Source of the DNA: Prevotella sp.
GTDB taxonomy: Bacteria; Bacteroidota; Bacteroidia; Bacteroidales; Bacteroidaceae
Length of the DNA stretch: 34,002 nt
Reading direction: 5' to 3'
Assembly (NCBI GenBank): GCA_017541365.1
Contig: JAFXZF010000065.1
Coordinates: forward strand, 1 to 34,002
Positions 1 to 7,999 of this stretch are shown piece after piece. Made by a program: the position numbers and the translations under genes. The notes below the pieces were generated by a model. That model did no database searches, had not been told where the DNA came from, and saw only the letters and a list, made by a program, of their open reading frames with translations. Within the stretch, counting starts at the first letter, position 1. Each line of letters starts with the position of its first letter.

Positions 1-130
1 TTATATATAGATATATAATATATAATATAAAAAATTTTGATACTCGTTTTCTGCAATTTCGAAAAACCTTCCTGTCCGAAATGAATAGTGAATAATGAAT
101 AATTAAAATTGATTTTACTACCTTATTTAT
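1..130. other. A/T-rich gene-free left edge
   Basis: This leading stretch holds no credible reading frame. The first 60 bases are almost pure A/T with TATATA runs. Bases 82-102 carry three 7-bp units (TGAATAG, TGAATAA, TGAATAA), an instance of the heptamer arrays seen at other gene junctions here. The pheT promoter begins just to the right. Confidence 0.6.
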
Positions 131-161
131 TTTGCCATATCAGAAAAAAATAGTACCTTTG
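131..161 (+). promoter_or_regulatory. Bacteroidetes-type promoter for pheT
   Basis: TTTG at 131-134 is followed by exactly 19 bases and then TACCTTTG at 154-161. This matches the Bacteroidetes primary sigma consensus (-33 TTTG, -7 TAnnTTTG) perfectly. Transcription should start about 5-10 bases further on, giving pheT a leader of roughly 25-30 nt. No strong Shine-Dalgarno precedes the ATG at 196, which is normal for this phylum. Confidence 0.85.
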
Positions 162-195
162 TACTGAAATTAGAATTTATCCCTAACACACAACA

Positions 196-2658
196 ATGAA
201 CATATCTTATAAATGGCTTAAAGAGTATGTCAGTTTCGACATGACACCCGACGAGGTTGCCAAGGCGCTGACAAGTACAGGACTTGAAGTGGGAGCGCTG
301 GAAGAAGTGCAGACCATCAAGGGCGGACTGAAAGGTCTCTACGTAGGCAAGGTGCTGACATGTGAACCCCACCCCGACAGCGACCACATGCACGTTTGCA
401 CCGTTGACCTGGGCAGGGAGGAGGCTTCGCAGATAGTATGCGGCGCACCCAACGTGGCAGCCGGACAGAAGGTGATAGTAGCCGACCTAGGCTGCGTGCT
501 CTACGACGGCGACAAAGAGTTTAAAATCAAAAAGTCAAAGCTCAGAGGCGTGGAGTCATGTGGCATGATATGTGCCGAGGACGAGATAGGCGTAGGCACA
601 GACCACTCTGGCATCATCGTGTTGCCTGAGGACGCCAAGGTGGGCACACCGGCTGCGGAGTACTACAACCTGGAGAGCGACTGGCTCATTGAGGTGGATA
701 TCACCGCCAACCGTGCCGATGCACTCTCACACTACGGAGTGGCTCGCGACCTCTACGCATGGATGAAGGCTAACGGCAAGGAGACCGCACTCACGAAGCC
801 CAGCTGCGATGCATTCAGCGTGGACAACCACGACCTGCCAATAGAGGTAGAGATACAGAACACGGAGGCTTGCCGTCGCTATGCATGCCTGAGCATCACC
901 GACTGCGAGGTGAAGGAGTCACCTGAGTGGCTGAAGAACAAACTCACCGTGATAGGTCTGCGCCCCATCAACAATATCGTTGATATCACCAACTACATCA
1001 TGATGGCTTATGGACAGCCTATGCACTGTTTCGATGCCGACATGGTGAAGGGCAACAAGATAATCGTGAAGGACCAAAACGCAGGCAAGAAGTTTGTCAC
1101 CCTCGACAGTGAGGAGCACACACTGGGTGAGCACGACCTCGCCATCTGCAATGCTGAGGAGCCTATGTGCATAGCAGGCGTATTCGGCGGCAAGGGCTCA
1201 GGCACCTACGAGACAACGAAGAACGTGGTATTGGAGTCAGCATACTTCCACCCCACATGGATACGTAAGTCAGCACGACGCCACGGACTATCCACCGATG
1301 CCTCATTCCGCTTCGAGCGCGGCATAGACCCCAACGGAGCTATCTACGCCCTGAAGCAGGCGGCAATACTGTGTAAGGAGCTGGCAGGCGGCAAGGTGAG
1401 CATGGAGATAAAGGATGTGTATCCTAACCCAATAGCCGACCCTGAGATGCGTCTGGACTTCAGCTATGTGGATAACCTCATAGGAAAGAAGATAGGCAAC
1501 GACACAATAAAGAACATACTCCAGAGCCTCGAGATAAAGATAAACAAGGAGGACAATGAGGGTGTGGATATCACGGTGCCGGCTTACCGCGTGGACGTGC
1601 AGCGTCCTTGCGACGTGGTGGAGGACATACTGCGCATCTACGGCTACAACAACGTGGAGATACCTACGCAGCTCAAATCAACACTCACCGTAAAGGACTT
1701 CGAGGATCAGCGCCACAAACTGATGAACCTCGTGGCAGAACAGCTGGTGGGTGCAGGATTCAACGAGATACTCAACAACTCACTCACCAAGGGTGCATAC
1801 TACACCGACCTCAAGGCATACCCTGCCGATAAGTTGGTGACAATAGTCAATCCCCTGTCAAGCGACCTCAACGTGATGCGTCAGACTCTGCTCTTCGGCG
1901 GACTGGAGAGCATCATGCGCAATGCCAACCGCCGTATGCCTAACCTGAAGTTTTTTGAGTTTGGCAACTGCTACCAGCACTTCAACGACAAGGTAGATGA
2001 CGAGAACCCAATGAAGGCGTATGCCGAGGAAAGCCACATGGGACTGTGGATCACGGGTAAGCGTGTGGAAGGTTCGTGGATACACCCTAACGAGGACTCT
2101 ACATTCTACGAACTGAAGGCACATGTGGATAACATACTGCGCCGCATTGGAATGCCACAGGGAATGCTCGTGACGGAGAAGACGGACAGCGACCTATTCG
2201 CTACCGGACTGCGCATGATGAACCGTGGTGGCAAGGTGATGATAGAGATGGGCGTAGTAAGCCCTAAACTGCTCAAGCAGGCAGAGATAAACAATGAGGT
2301 ATATTATGCCGAGATAAACTGGACTGCAGTGACCAACGCCGTGAAGAAGTCTGCCGTACACTTCACCGAAATACCTAAGTATCCTGCCGTATCACGCGAC
2401 CTGGCTCTGCTCATCGACAAGAGCACGGAGTTTAGCGAAGTGGAGAAAATAGCACGCCAGACGGAGAAGAAACTGCTGAAGAAGGTGGAGCTCTTCGATG
2501 TATATGAGGGCGACAAACTGCCCGAGGGCAAGAAGTCATACGCCGTGAACTTCGTACTGCAAGACAGCGAGCGCACTCTCAACGACAAAGCTATCGACGC
2601 TGTGATGCAGAAACTCATCACCAACCTTAAGAAACAACTTGGGGCTGAGCTGAGATAG
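196..2658 (+). CDS. pheT: Phenylalanyl-tRNA synthetase beta subunit
   Basis: This is the beta chain of the cytoplasmic alpha2beta2 enzyme that charges tRNA-Phe. The 820 residues fit the usual bacterial length of about 800. Seen in order: the N-terminal start MNISYKWLKEYV; an EMAP/OB-type tRNA-binding domain at about 42-155 (GKVLTCEPHPDSDHMHVC); the B3/B4 editing region at about 210-385 (NNIVDITNYIMMAYGQPMH); B5 at about 400-485; the catalytic-like core; and a C-terminal anticodon-binding FDX-ACB domain at about 727-820 (IPKYPAVSRDLALLID). The ATG lies about 35 bases after a perfect promoter. The alpha-subunit gene pheS is not in the window, so the subunits are encoded apart or pheS lies elsewhere. 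yebC follows after 53 bases on the same strand and is probably co-transcribed. Nothing looks broken. Confidence 0.97.
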   Translation: MNISYKWLKEYVSFDMTPDEVAKALTSTGLEVGALEEVQTIKGGLKGLYVGKVLTCEPHPDSDHMHVCTVDLGREEASQIVCGAPNVAAGQKVIVADLGCVLYDGDKEFKIKKSKLRGVESCGMICAEDEIGVGTDHSGIIVLPEDAKVGTPAAEYYNLESDWLIEVDITANRADALSHYGVARDLYAWMKANGKETALTKPSCDAFSVDNHDLPIEVEIQNTEACRRYACLSITDCEVKESPEWLKNKLTVIGLRPINNIVDITNYIMMAYGQPMHCFDADMVKGNKIIVKDQNAGKKFVTLDSEEHTLGEHDLAICNAEEPMCIAGVFGGKGSGTYETTKNVVLESAYFHPTWIRKSARRHGLSTDASFRFERGIDPNGAIYALKQAAILCKELAGGKVSMEIKDVYPNPIADPEMRLDFSYVDNLIGKKIGNDTIKNILQSLEIKINKEDNEGVDITVPAYRVDVQRPCDVVEDILRIYGYNNVEIPTQLKSTLTVKDFEDQRHKLMNLVAEQLVGAGFNEILNNSLTKGAYYTDLKAYPADKLVTIVNPLSSDLNVMRQTLLFGGLESIMRNANRRMPNLKFFEFGNCYQHFNDKVDDENPMKAYAEESHMGLWITGKRVEGSWIHPNEDSTFYELKAHVDNILRRIGMPQGMLVTEKTDSDLFATGLRMMNRGGKVMIEMGVVSPKLLKQAEINNEVYYAEINWTAVTNAVKKSAVHFTEIPKYPAVSRDLALLIDKSTEFSEVEKIARQTEKKLLKKVELFDVYEGDKLPEGKKSYAVNFVLQDSERTLNDKAIDAVMQKLITNLKKQLGAELR

Positions 2659-2711
2659 GCGACTGATATTTCATTCAACTTTAAACATAAAACATTCAAC
2701 TAAATAAAACA

Positions 2712-3455
2712 ATGGGAAGAGCATTTGAATATCGTAAGGCCACCAAGATGAAGCGTTGGGGCCACATGGCAAAGACATTTACACGTTTGGGAAAGCAGAT
2801 AGCAATAGCCGTGAAGGCTGGCGGTCCTGACCCCGACACAAACCCTACACTGCGTTCTATCATCGCTACATGTAAGCGTGAGAACATGCCGAAGGACAAC
2901 ATCGAGCGCGCCATAAAGAACGCAATGGGCAAAGACCAGTCAGAATACAAGGAGGTGACATACGAGGGATATGGCCCTCACGGCATAGCAGTGTTTGTTG
3001 ACACTCTGACCGACAACACCACCCGTACCGTAGCTGACGTGCGCTCAGTATTCAACAAGTTCAACGGAAACCTCGGTACTACGGGTTCGCTCTCGTTCCT
3101 CTTCGACCACAAGTGCGTCTTTACATTCAAGAAGAATGACAGCATAGACATGGATGACCTCATTCTGGAACTCATAGATTTCAACGTGGACGACGAGTTT
3201 GACGAGAACTACGACGAGGAGAAGGATGAGACAACCATCTCAGTATATGGCGATCCGAAGTCATACGCACAGATACAGAAGTTCCTTGAGGAGAAGGGCT
3301 TCGAGGATATCGGCGGTGAGTTTACCTACATACCTAACGACCTGAAGGACGTTGACGCAGAGCAGCGTGCCACCATCGACAAGATGATAGAGAAACTCGA
3401 GGAGTTTGACGACGTTCAGACCGTCTATACTAATATGAAGCCTGAAGAGGAATAA
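2712..3455 (+). CDS. yebC: YebC/PmpR/TACO1-family protein
   Basis: The 247 residues match the normal length of this family. The N-terminus MGRAFEYRKATKMKRWGHM and the following KTFTRLGKQI and GPDPDTNPTLR segments are the hallmark of Bacteroidetes YebC. The acidic middle domain (about 150-185, rich in D and E) and the terminal FDDVQTVYTN motif are also typical. Members were first described as transcriptional regulators. Later work on TACO1 and bacterial YebC points to a ribosome-associated role in relieving stalling at polyproline; which role applies here cannot be read from the sequence. The gene follows pheT closely, so translation functions are grouped. Its stop is followed at once by C/G-rich inverted repeats that may end or attenuate the transcript before the pectinase gene. 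Confidence 0.93.
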   Translation: MGRAFEYRKATKMKRWGHMAKTFTRLGKQIAIAVKAGGPDPDTNPTLRSIIATCKRENMPKDNIERAIKNAMGKDQSEYKEVTYEGYGPHGIAVFVDTLTDNTTRTVADVRSVFNKFNGNLGTTGSLSFLFDHKCVFTFKKNDSIDMDDLILELIDFNVDDEFDENYDEEKDETTISVYGDPKSYAQIQKFLEEKGFEDIGGEFTYIPNDLKDVDAEQRATIDKMIEKLEEFDDVQTVYTNMKPEEE

Positions 3456-3572
3456 AGCCCCTCTAAATCTCCCCCATGGTGGAGACCTATTTGAAGAAAG
3501 CACTAATAGCGAACCACCCCCTTCCCTCCCCATTGGGGGAGTTGGAGGGGGTAATAAACCCTAAATCACAAC
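3456..3572. repeat. Two C/G-rich inverted repeats between yebC and the pectinase
   Basis: The gap contains an 18-bp near-palindrome centred on CCATGG at 3468-3485 (TCTCC...GGAGA, one mismatched pair). A larger imperfect hairpin follows at 3516-3552, with outer arms ACCCCC/GGGGGT and inner arms TCCCC/GGGGA around an ATT loop. Both stand out sharply from the surrounding A/T-rich spacer style. They resemble the short palindromic intergenic repeats common in Bacteroidetes genomes. No T tract follows, so they are not classical intrinsic terminators. Confidence 0.7.
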
Positions 3573-6191
3573 ATGAAGAAAATCCTTTCTTTGCTCGTAA
3601 TCATAATTTTCAATTGTCAGTTTTCAATTGTCAATTCGGTAAAAGCCGAAGGTTGGGACACCGCACTCTACAAGCAGATAGAGAGTCGCATCGTAGCACC
3701 AACCTTCAAGGATAAGACCTATAACGTAAAGAAATACGGCGCTTCACCAAAGGCCGATGCTGCCAAGAACCAGAAGGCTATCAACAAGGCAATAGAGAAA
3801 TGTTCGAAGGCTGGTGGCGGTAAGGTCGTTATCCCTGCCGGCACATACCAGACGGGAGCCATACGTCTGCTGTCAGGCGTGAACCTCGAGATACAGAAAG
3901 ATGCAAGGATAGTCTTCGCCTTCCAACCCGAGTTATACCCCAATGTGGTGACACGCTGGGAGGGACTGGACTGCATAAACTACTCACCATGCATCTACGC
4001 CTACAAGGCGCAGAATATAGCCATCACAGGCGAAGGAACCATAGATGGCAACGGAAGCAACGACACCTGGTGGCAATGGAACGGCAACCCCAGATTCGGG
4101 TTTAAGGAGGGCATCACAAAGGAGTGCCAGAACCGCATTCCATACAAGGGAATAGCCAAGTACGAGAAGAATGCTGAGGGCAATATGCTCTCCAACCGTC
4201 AGGCCCTGCAGAAAATGATGGACGACGGAGTACCTACGGAGCAACGTGTATTCGGTATGGGACACGGACTGCGTCCGCAATTGCTGAACCTCGTATCATG
4301 CGAGAACATACTCATTGAGGGCGTGCAGATGGTACACTCCCCCTTCTGGGTGATGCACCCTCTGTTCTCTAAGAATATAACGATACGCAAAGTCACAGTA
4401 ACCAACGAAGGACCTAACGGCGACGGGTGTGACCCAGAGTCATGTGAAGACGTGCTGATAGAGGACTGCATATTCCACACCGGCGACGACTGCATAGCCA
4501 TCAAGTCAGGACGCAATGCCGACGGACATCGCACACCTATACCATCGCAGAATATCATAGTGCGCCGTTGCGTGATGGAGGATGGACACGGTGGTGTGGT
4601 ACTGGGCAGTGAGACATCGGCAGGCGTAAGGAACGTCTTTGCTGAGGACTGTAAGATGGACTCACCCAACCTCGACCGTGTGCTGCGCATCAAGACAAAC
4701 TCATGCCGAGGCGGCGTGACGGAGAATATCTACATGCGCAACATAGAGGTAGGAGAATGCAAGAGGTCTGTCATGCGCATAAACCTCAACTACGAACCAA
4801 GCGAACCATCACCACGTATATATATACCTACTGTGCGCAATGTGTATATGGAGAACGTGACAAGCCAAAAGTCAAAGTACGGCATACGCATAGACGGACT
4901 TGAGAAGGATGCGCAGATTTACGATATCTACGTAAAGAACTGCTCGTTCAACGGCGTTACCGATGCGCCAATACTTTATTCAGGACGCTCCAAGGACATA
5001 TACATAGAGAACGTGAAGGTAAACGGCAAGGAACTGCTCTCAAAGGCTCCTTACTGCCGTTACTCGGAGTGGATGGCATGGAGCGAGATGCAGAGAGTGC
5101 CCAACCCCATATACCTTGACTTCACCAACCCTGAGAAACGTCCGCAAGGCAAGTGGAACTACGGTATGGGACTGGAGCTGGAGGCTATACTGGACTGCTA
5201 CAAGACTTATGGCGACACTATCTTCGCTAACTATGTGGGAAAATACCCTGGACAGATGGTGAAGGAGGACGGCTCGGTGGTGGGCTACAACTATGATGAG
5301 TTTAACCTCGACAATATACGTCCTGCACGCCTGCTGCTGCAGTACAACCGCCTCTTCCCCGAGGCAAAGGTGACAAACGCTCTGCCTACCTTCTTCAAGC
5401 AATTAGAGAACCACCCAAGGACGAATGAGGGCGTATGGTGGCATAAGAAGATATATGCCAACCAAGTGTGGCTCGACGGCATATATATGGGGTTGCCTTT
5501 CTATACCCTCTCGGCTCAGGAACTGAAAGGAAAGAAGCAGGCAAAGAAATACTACGACGATGCCGTTGACCAGATAACGAAGACCTTCCGTCGCACATAC
5601 GACGTGAAGACGGGACTGTGGAAGCATGCCTGGGACGAGACACACTCAATGTTCTGGGCTGACAAGGAGACTGGACTGTCAAAGCACACTTGGGCAAGAG
5701 CTATGGGATGGTTCGTGATGGCGATGACCGAGATACTCGATGCACTACCCCAAGACTACGCACGCCGTGCAGAGGTAATCAACATTCTGCACCAGGCTAT
5801 GGCGGCAGCAGTGAAATATCAGGACAAGGACAGCGGACTGTGGTTTGACGTGATGGACGTAAAGTCTGACAAGAACTACCTCGAGTCAACAGCATCGGCT
5901 ATGTTCACCTACGTACTGCTCAAGAGTTCACGACTGGGCTACCTGCCTGAGCCAGAGTTCAAAGAGGCTGGTGTGAAGGCTTACAACGCCATCATAGAAA
6001 AGATGATAAAGGTGAATCCTGACATGACAATATCACTCACTGACTGCTGCGCCGTTTCTGGTCTGGGACCAGACAACAACCCAAGGCGTGACGGAACATT
6101 CGAATACTACATGTCAGAACCCATCAGGGATAACGACCCTAAGGGCGTAGGACCATTCATCTGGGCTTCACTCGAAATGGAGCGTGAATAA
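3573..6191 (+). CDS. Secreted GH28 polygalacturonase - GH105 unsaturated-uronyl hydrolase fusion
   Basis: Two pectin-degrading domains are joined in one exported protein of 872 residues. A signal peptide (MKKILSLLVIIIF...) probably ends at VKA/EG near residue 26. The GH28 parallel beta-helix spans about 45-430 and shows the family's catalytic signatures: NGDGCDP near 281-287, GDD near 303, GHGG near 337 and RIK near 371. The C-terminal part, about 490-872, resembles GH105 unsaturated rhamnogalacturonyl hydrolases (QVWLDGIYMG, WARAMGW, YQDKDSGLWFDV). Known GH28 enzymes cut polygalacturonan or rhamnogalacturonan internally or from the end, and GH105 removes the terminal unsaturated uronic acid, so the fusion couples two steps. 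No SusC/SusD or other pectinase genes lie nearby. The codons for the second half of the signal peptide are made of a 7-bp-period repeat. Confidence 0.9.
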   Translation: MKKILSLLVIIIFNCQFSIVNSVKAEGWDTALYKQIESRIVAPTFKDKTYNVKKYGASPKADAAKNQKAINKAIEKCSKAGGGKVVIPAGTYQTGAIRLLSGVNLEIQKDARIVFAFQPELYPNVVTRWEGLDCINYSPCIYAYKAQNIAITGEGTIDGNGSNDTWWQWNGNPRFGFKEGITKECQNRIPYKGIAKYEKNAEGNMLSNRQALQKMMDDGVPTEQRVFGMGHGLRPQLLNLVSCENILIEGVQMVHSPFWVMHPLFSKNITIRKVTVTNEGPNGDGCDPESCEDVLIEDCIFHTGDDCIAIKSGRNADGHRTPIPSQNIIVRRCVMEDGHGGVVLGSETSAGVRNVFAEDCKMDSPNLDRVLRIKTNSCRGGVTENIYMRNIEVGECKRSVMRINLNYEPSEPSPRIYIPTVRNVYMENVTSQKSKYGIRIDGLEKDAQIYDIYVKNCSFNGVTDAPILYSGRSKDIYIENVKVNGKELLSKAPYCRYSEWMAWSEMQRVPNPIYLDFTNPEKRPQGKWNYGMGLELEAILDCYKTYGDTIFANYVGKYPGQMVKEDGSVVGYNYDEFNLDNIRPARLLLQYNRLFPEAKVTNALPTFFKQLENHPRTNEGVWWHKKIYANQVWLDGIYMGLPFYTLSAQELKGKKQAKKYYDDAVDQITKTFRRTYDVKTGLWKHAWDETHSMFWADKETGLSKHTWARAMGWFVMAMTEILDALPQDYARRAEVINILHQAMAAAVKYQDKDSGLWFDVMDVKSDKNYLESTASAMFTYVLLKSSRLGYLPEPEFKEAGVKAYNAIIEKMIKVNPDMTISLTDCCAVSGLGPDNNPRRDGTFEYYMSEPIRDNDPKGVGPFIWASLEMERE
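3607..3637. repeat. Heptamer array inside signal-peptide codons
   Basis: Four successive 7-bp units (TTTTCAA, TTGTCAG, TTTTCAA, TTGTCAA) are read through as FNCQFSIVNS, the end of the pectinase signal peptide. The same unit style fills the gap in front of ettA (6191-6235). Here the array forms part of a coding region. Confidence 0.8.
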
Positions 6192-6235
6192 TTCACAATT
6201 CTCAATTTTCAATTTTCAATTCTCAATTTTCAATT
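6191..6235. repeat. Heptamer array before ettA
   Basis: Units AATTCTC, AATTTTC, AATTTTC, AATTCTC and AATTTTC follow in exact 7-bp register from about 6197, preceded by ATTCAC. The array fills essentially the whole gap between the pectinase stop and the GTG start of ettA. Confidence 0.85.
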
Positions 6236-6243
6236 AGTAGTAA

Positions 6244-7956
6244 GTGGCAACAGTTGACGACAAGAAGATAATCTTCTCAATGGTGGGAGTTTCAAAAATC
6301 ATCCCACAAAACCAAAAGCAAGTATTAAAGAACATATACCTCTCGTTCTTCTACGGAGCGAAGATAGGCATCGTGGGTCTAAACGGTGCGGGTAAGTCAA
6401 CCCTGATGAAAATTATCGCCGGACTGGACGATAAATTTCAGGGTGAGGTGGTATGGAGCCCAGGATACACGGTAGGCTACCTACCACAGGATCCTCCACT
6501 CGACGAGACAAAGACCGTGAAGGAAAACGTGCAGGAGGGTGTGCAACATGTTTATGATGCTCTCAAGGAGTATGACGAGATAAACCAGAAATTCGGACTG
6601 GAGGAGTACTATGGCGACCCCGACAAGATGGACAAACTGATGCAGCGACAGGCTGAGGTGCAGGACATCATCGACTCCACCGATGCATGGAACATGGACT
6701 CAAAACTCGAGAGGGCAATGGCAGCTCTCAACTGTCCTCAAGGTGATAGCTCTGTAAAGAACCTCTCAGGTGGTGAGCGCAGGCGTGTGGCTTTGTGTAA
6801 GCTCCTGCTTCAGAAACCCGATGTGCTGCTTCTCGATGAGCCCACCAACCACCTCGATGCTGAGTCAATAGACTGGTTGGAGCAACACCTACAGCAATAT
6901 GAAGGAACAGTTATTGCCGTAACCCACGACCGTTACTTCCTCGACGATGTATCGGAATGGATTCTTGAACTCGATCGTGGTGAGGGCATTCCTTGGAAGG
7001 GCAACTACTCTTCATGGCTCGACCAGAAGACCAAGCGAATGGCTCAGGAGGAGAAGACGGCATCAAAGCGCCAGAAGGCTCTCGAGCGTGAGTTGGAATG
7101 GATTCGTATGGCTCCAAAGGCACGCCAGGCAAAGGGTAAGGCACGTCTGAACTCTTACGATGCTATGCTCAACGAAGAGACAAAGGAGCGCGAAGAGCGT
7201 CTGGAGATATTCATTCCTAACGGTCCACGACTGGGCAATAAGGTTATTGAGGCAAAGGATGTTTGCAAGTCGTTCCCACAGGCTGACGGAACGGAGAAAG
7301 TGCTGATGAAGAACCTCAACTTCATGCTGCCGCCTAACGGCATCGTGGGTGTCATAGGTCCTAACGGAGCAGGTAAGACAACACTCTTCCGACTCATCAT
7401 GGGACTGGAGACACCAGATTCTGGCACCTTCGAGGTTGGCGAGACCGTTAAACTGGCATACGTGGACCAGCAACATCAGGATATCGACCCAAAGAAATCC
7501 GTTTACGACGTTATCTCGCAGGGCGTAGAGACATTCCGCATGGGGGGCAGAGACGTCAATGCTCGTGCTTACCTCTCACGATTCAATTTCTCAGGCAATG
7601 ACCAGGGAAAGTTCTGCGGAGTATTGTCAGGTGGTGAGCGTAACAGGCTGCAACTTGCGCTCGCTCTGAAACAGGAAGGCAATGTGCTGCTTCTTGACGA
7701 GCCCACCAACGATATCGACGTAAACACTCTGCGAGCCCTTGAGGAGGGCCTGGAGAACTTTGCAGGATGTGCTGTAGTCATCTCGCACGACCGCTGGTTC
7801 CTCGACCGTATATGTACCCACATCCTTGCCTACGAGGGTGACGGAAACGTGTTCTTTTTTGAAGGCTCATACTCAGACTACGAGATTAACAAGGCACGCC
7901 GCTTAGGTACTGACGAGATAAAGCGTCCGCGTTACAGAAAACTGATGGAGGATTAA
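6244..7956 (+). CDS. ettA: ABC-F protein EttA, energy-dependent translational throttle
   Basis: A soluble twin-ATPase ABC-F protein of 570 residues with no membrane segments. Walker A motifs are GLNGAGKST near 43-51 and GPNGAGKTT near 370-378. Signature motifs are LSGGERRR and LSGGERNR. Walker B motifs LLLDEPTNHLD and LLLDEPTNDID lie near 195 and 482. An EttA-type arm insertion lies in the first ABC domain, a P-site tRNA-interaction linker near 240-320 joins the two, and the C-terminus DEIKRPRYRKLMED is EttA-like. EttA binds the ribosomal E site and gates the first elongation cycle according to ATP/ADP; this role is inferred from the family. The start is GTG; MATVDDKKIIFSM fits the Bacteroidales family start better than the later ATG (MVGVSKII). 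A heptamer array abuts the start. Confidence 0.93.
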   Translation: MATVDDKKIIFSMVGVSKIIPQNQKQVLKNIYLSFFYGAKIGIVGLNGAGKSTLMKIIAGLDDKFQGEVVWSPGYTVGYLPQDPPLDETKTVKENVQEGVQHVYDALKEYDEINQKFGLEEYYGDPDKMDKLMQRQAEVQDIIDSTDAWNMDSKLERAMAALNCPQGDSSVKNLSGGERRRVALCKLLLQKPDVLLLDEPTNHLDAESIDWLEQHLQQYEGTVIAVTHDRYFLDDVSEWILELDRGEGIPWKGNYSSWLDQKTKRMAQEEKTASKRQKALERELEWIRMAPKARQAKGKARLNSYDAMLNEETKEREERLEIFIPNGPRLGNKVIEAKDVCKSFPQADGTEKVLMKNLNFMLPPNGIVGVIGPNGAGKTTLFRLIMGLETPDSGTFEVGETVKLAYVDQQHQDIDPKKSVYDVISQGVETFRMGGRDVNARAYLSRFNFSGNDQGKFCGVLSGGERNRLQLALALKQEGNVLLLDEPTNDIDVNTLRALEEGLENFAGCAVVISHDRWFLDRICTHILAYEGDGNVFFFEGSYSDYEINKARRLGTDEIKRPRYRKLMED

Positions 7957-7960
7957 CAAA

Positions 7961-7995
7961 TAATTCCTAATTCCTAATTTCTAATTTCTAATTAA
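7961..7995. repeat. Heptamer array before mutS2
   Basis: Five units in exact register, TAATTCC, TAATTCC, TAATTTC, TAATTTC and TAATTAA, fill the gap between the ettA stop and the TTG start of mutS2, which lies 5 bases further on. Confidence 0.9.
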
Positions 7996-7999
7996 GAAA

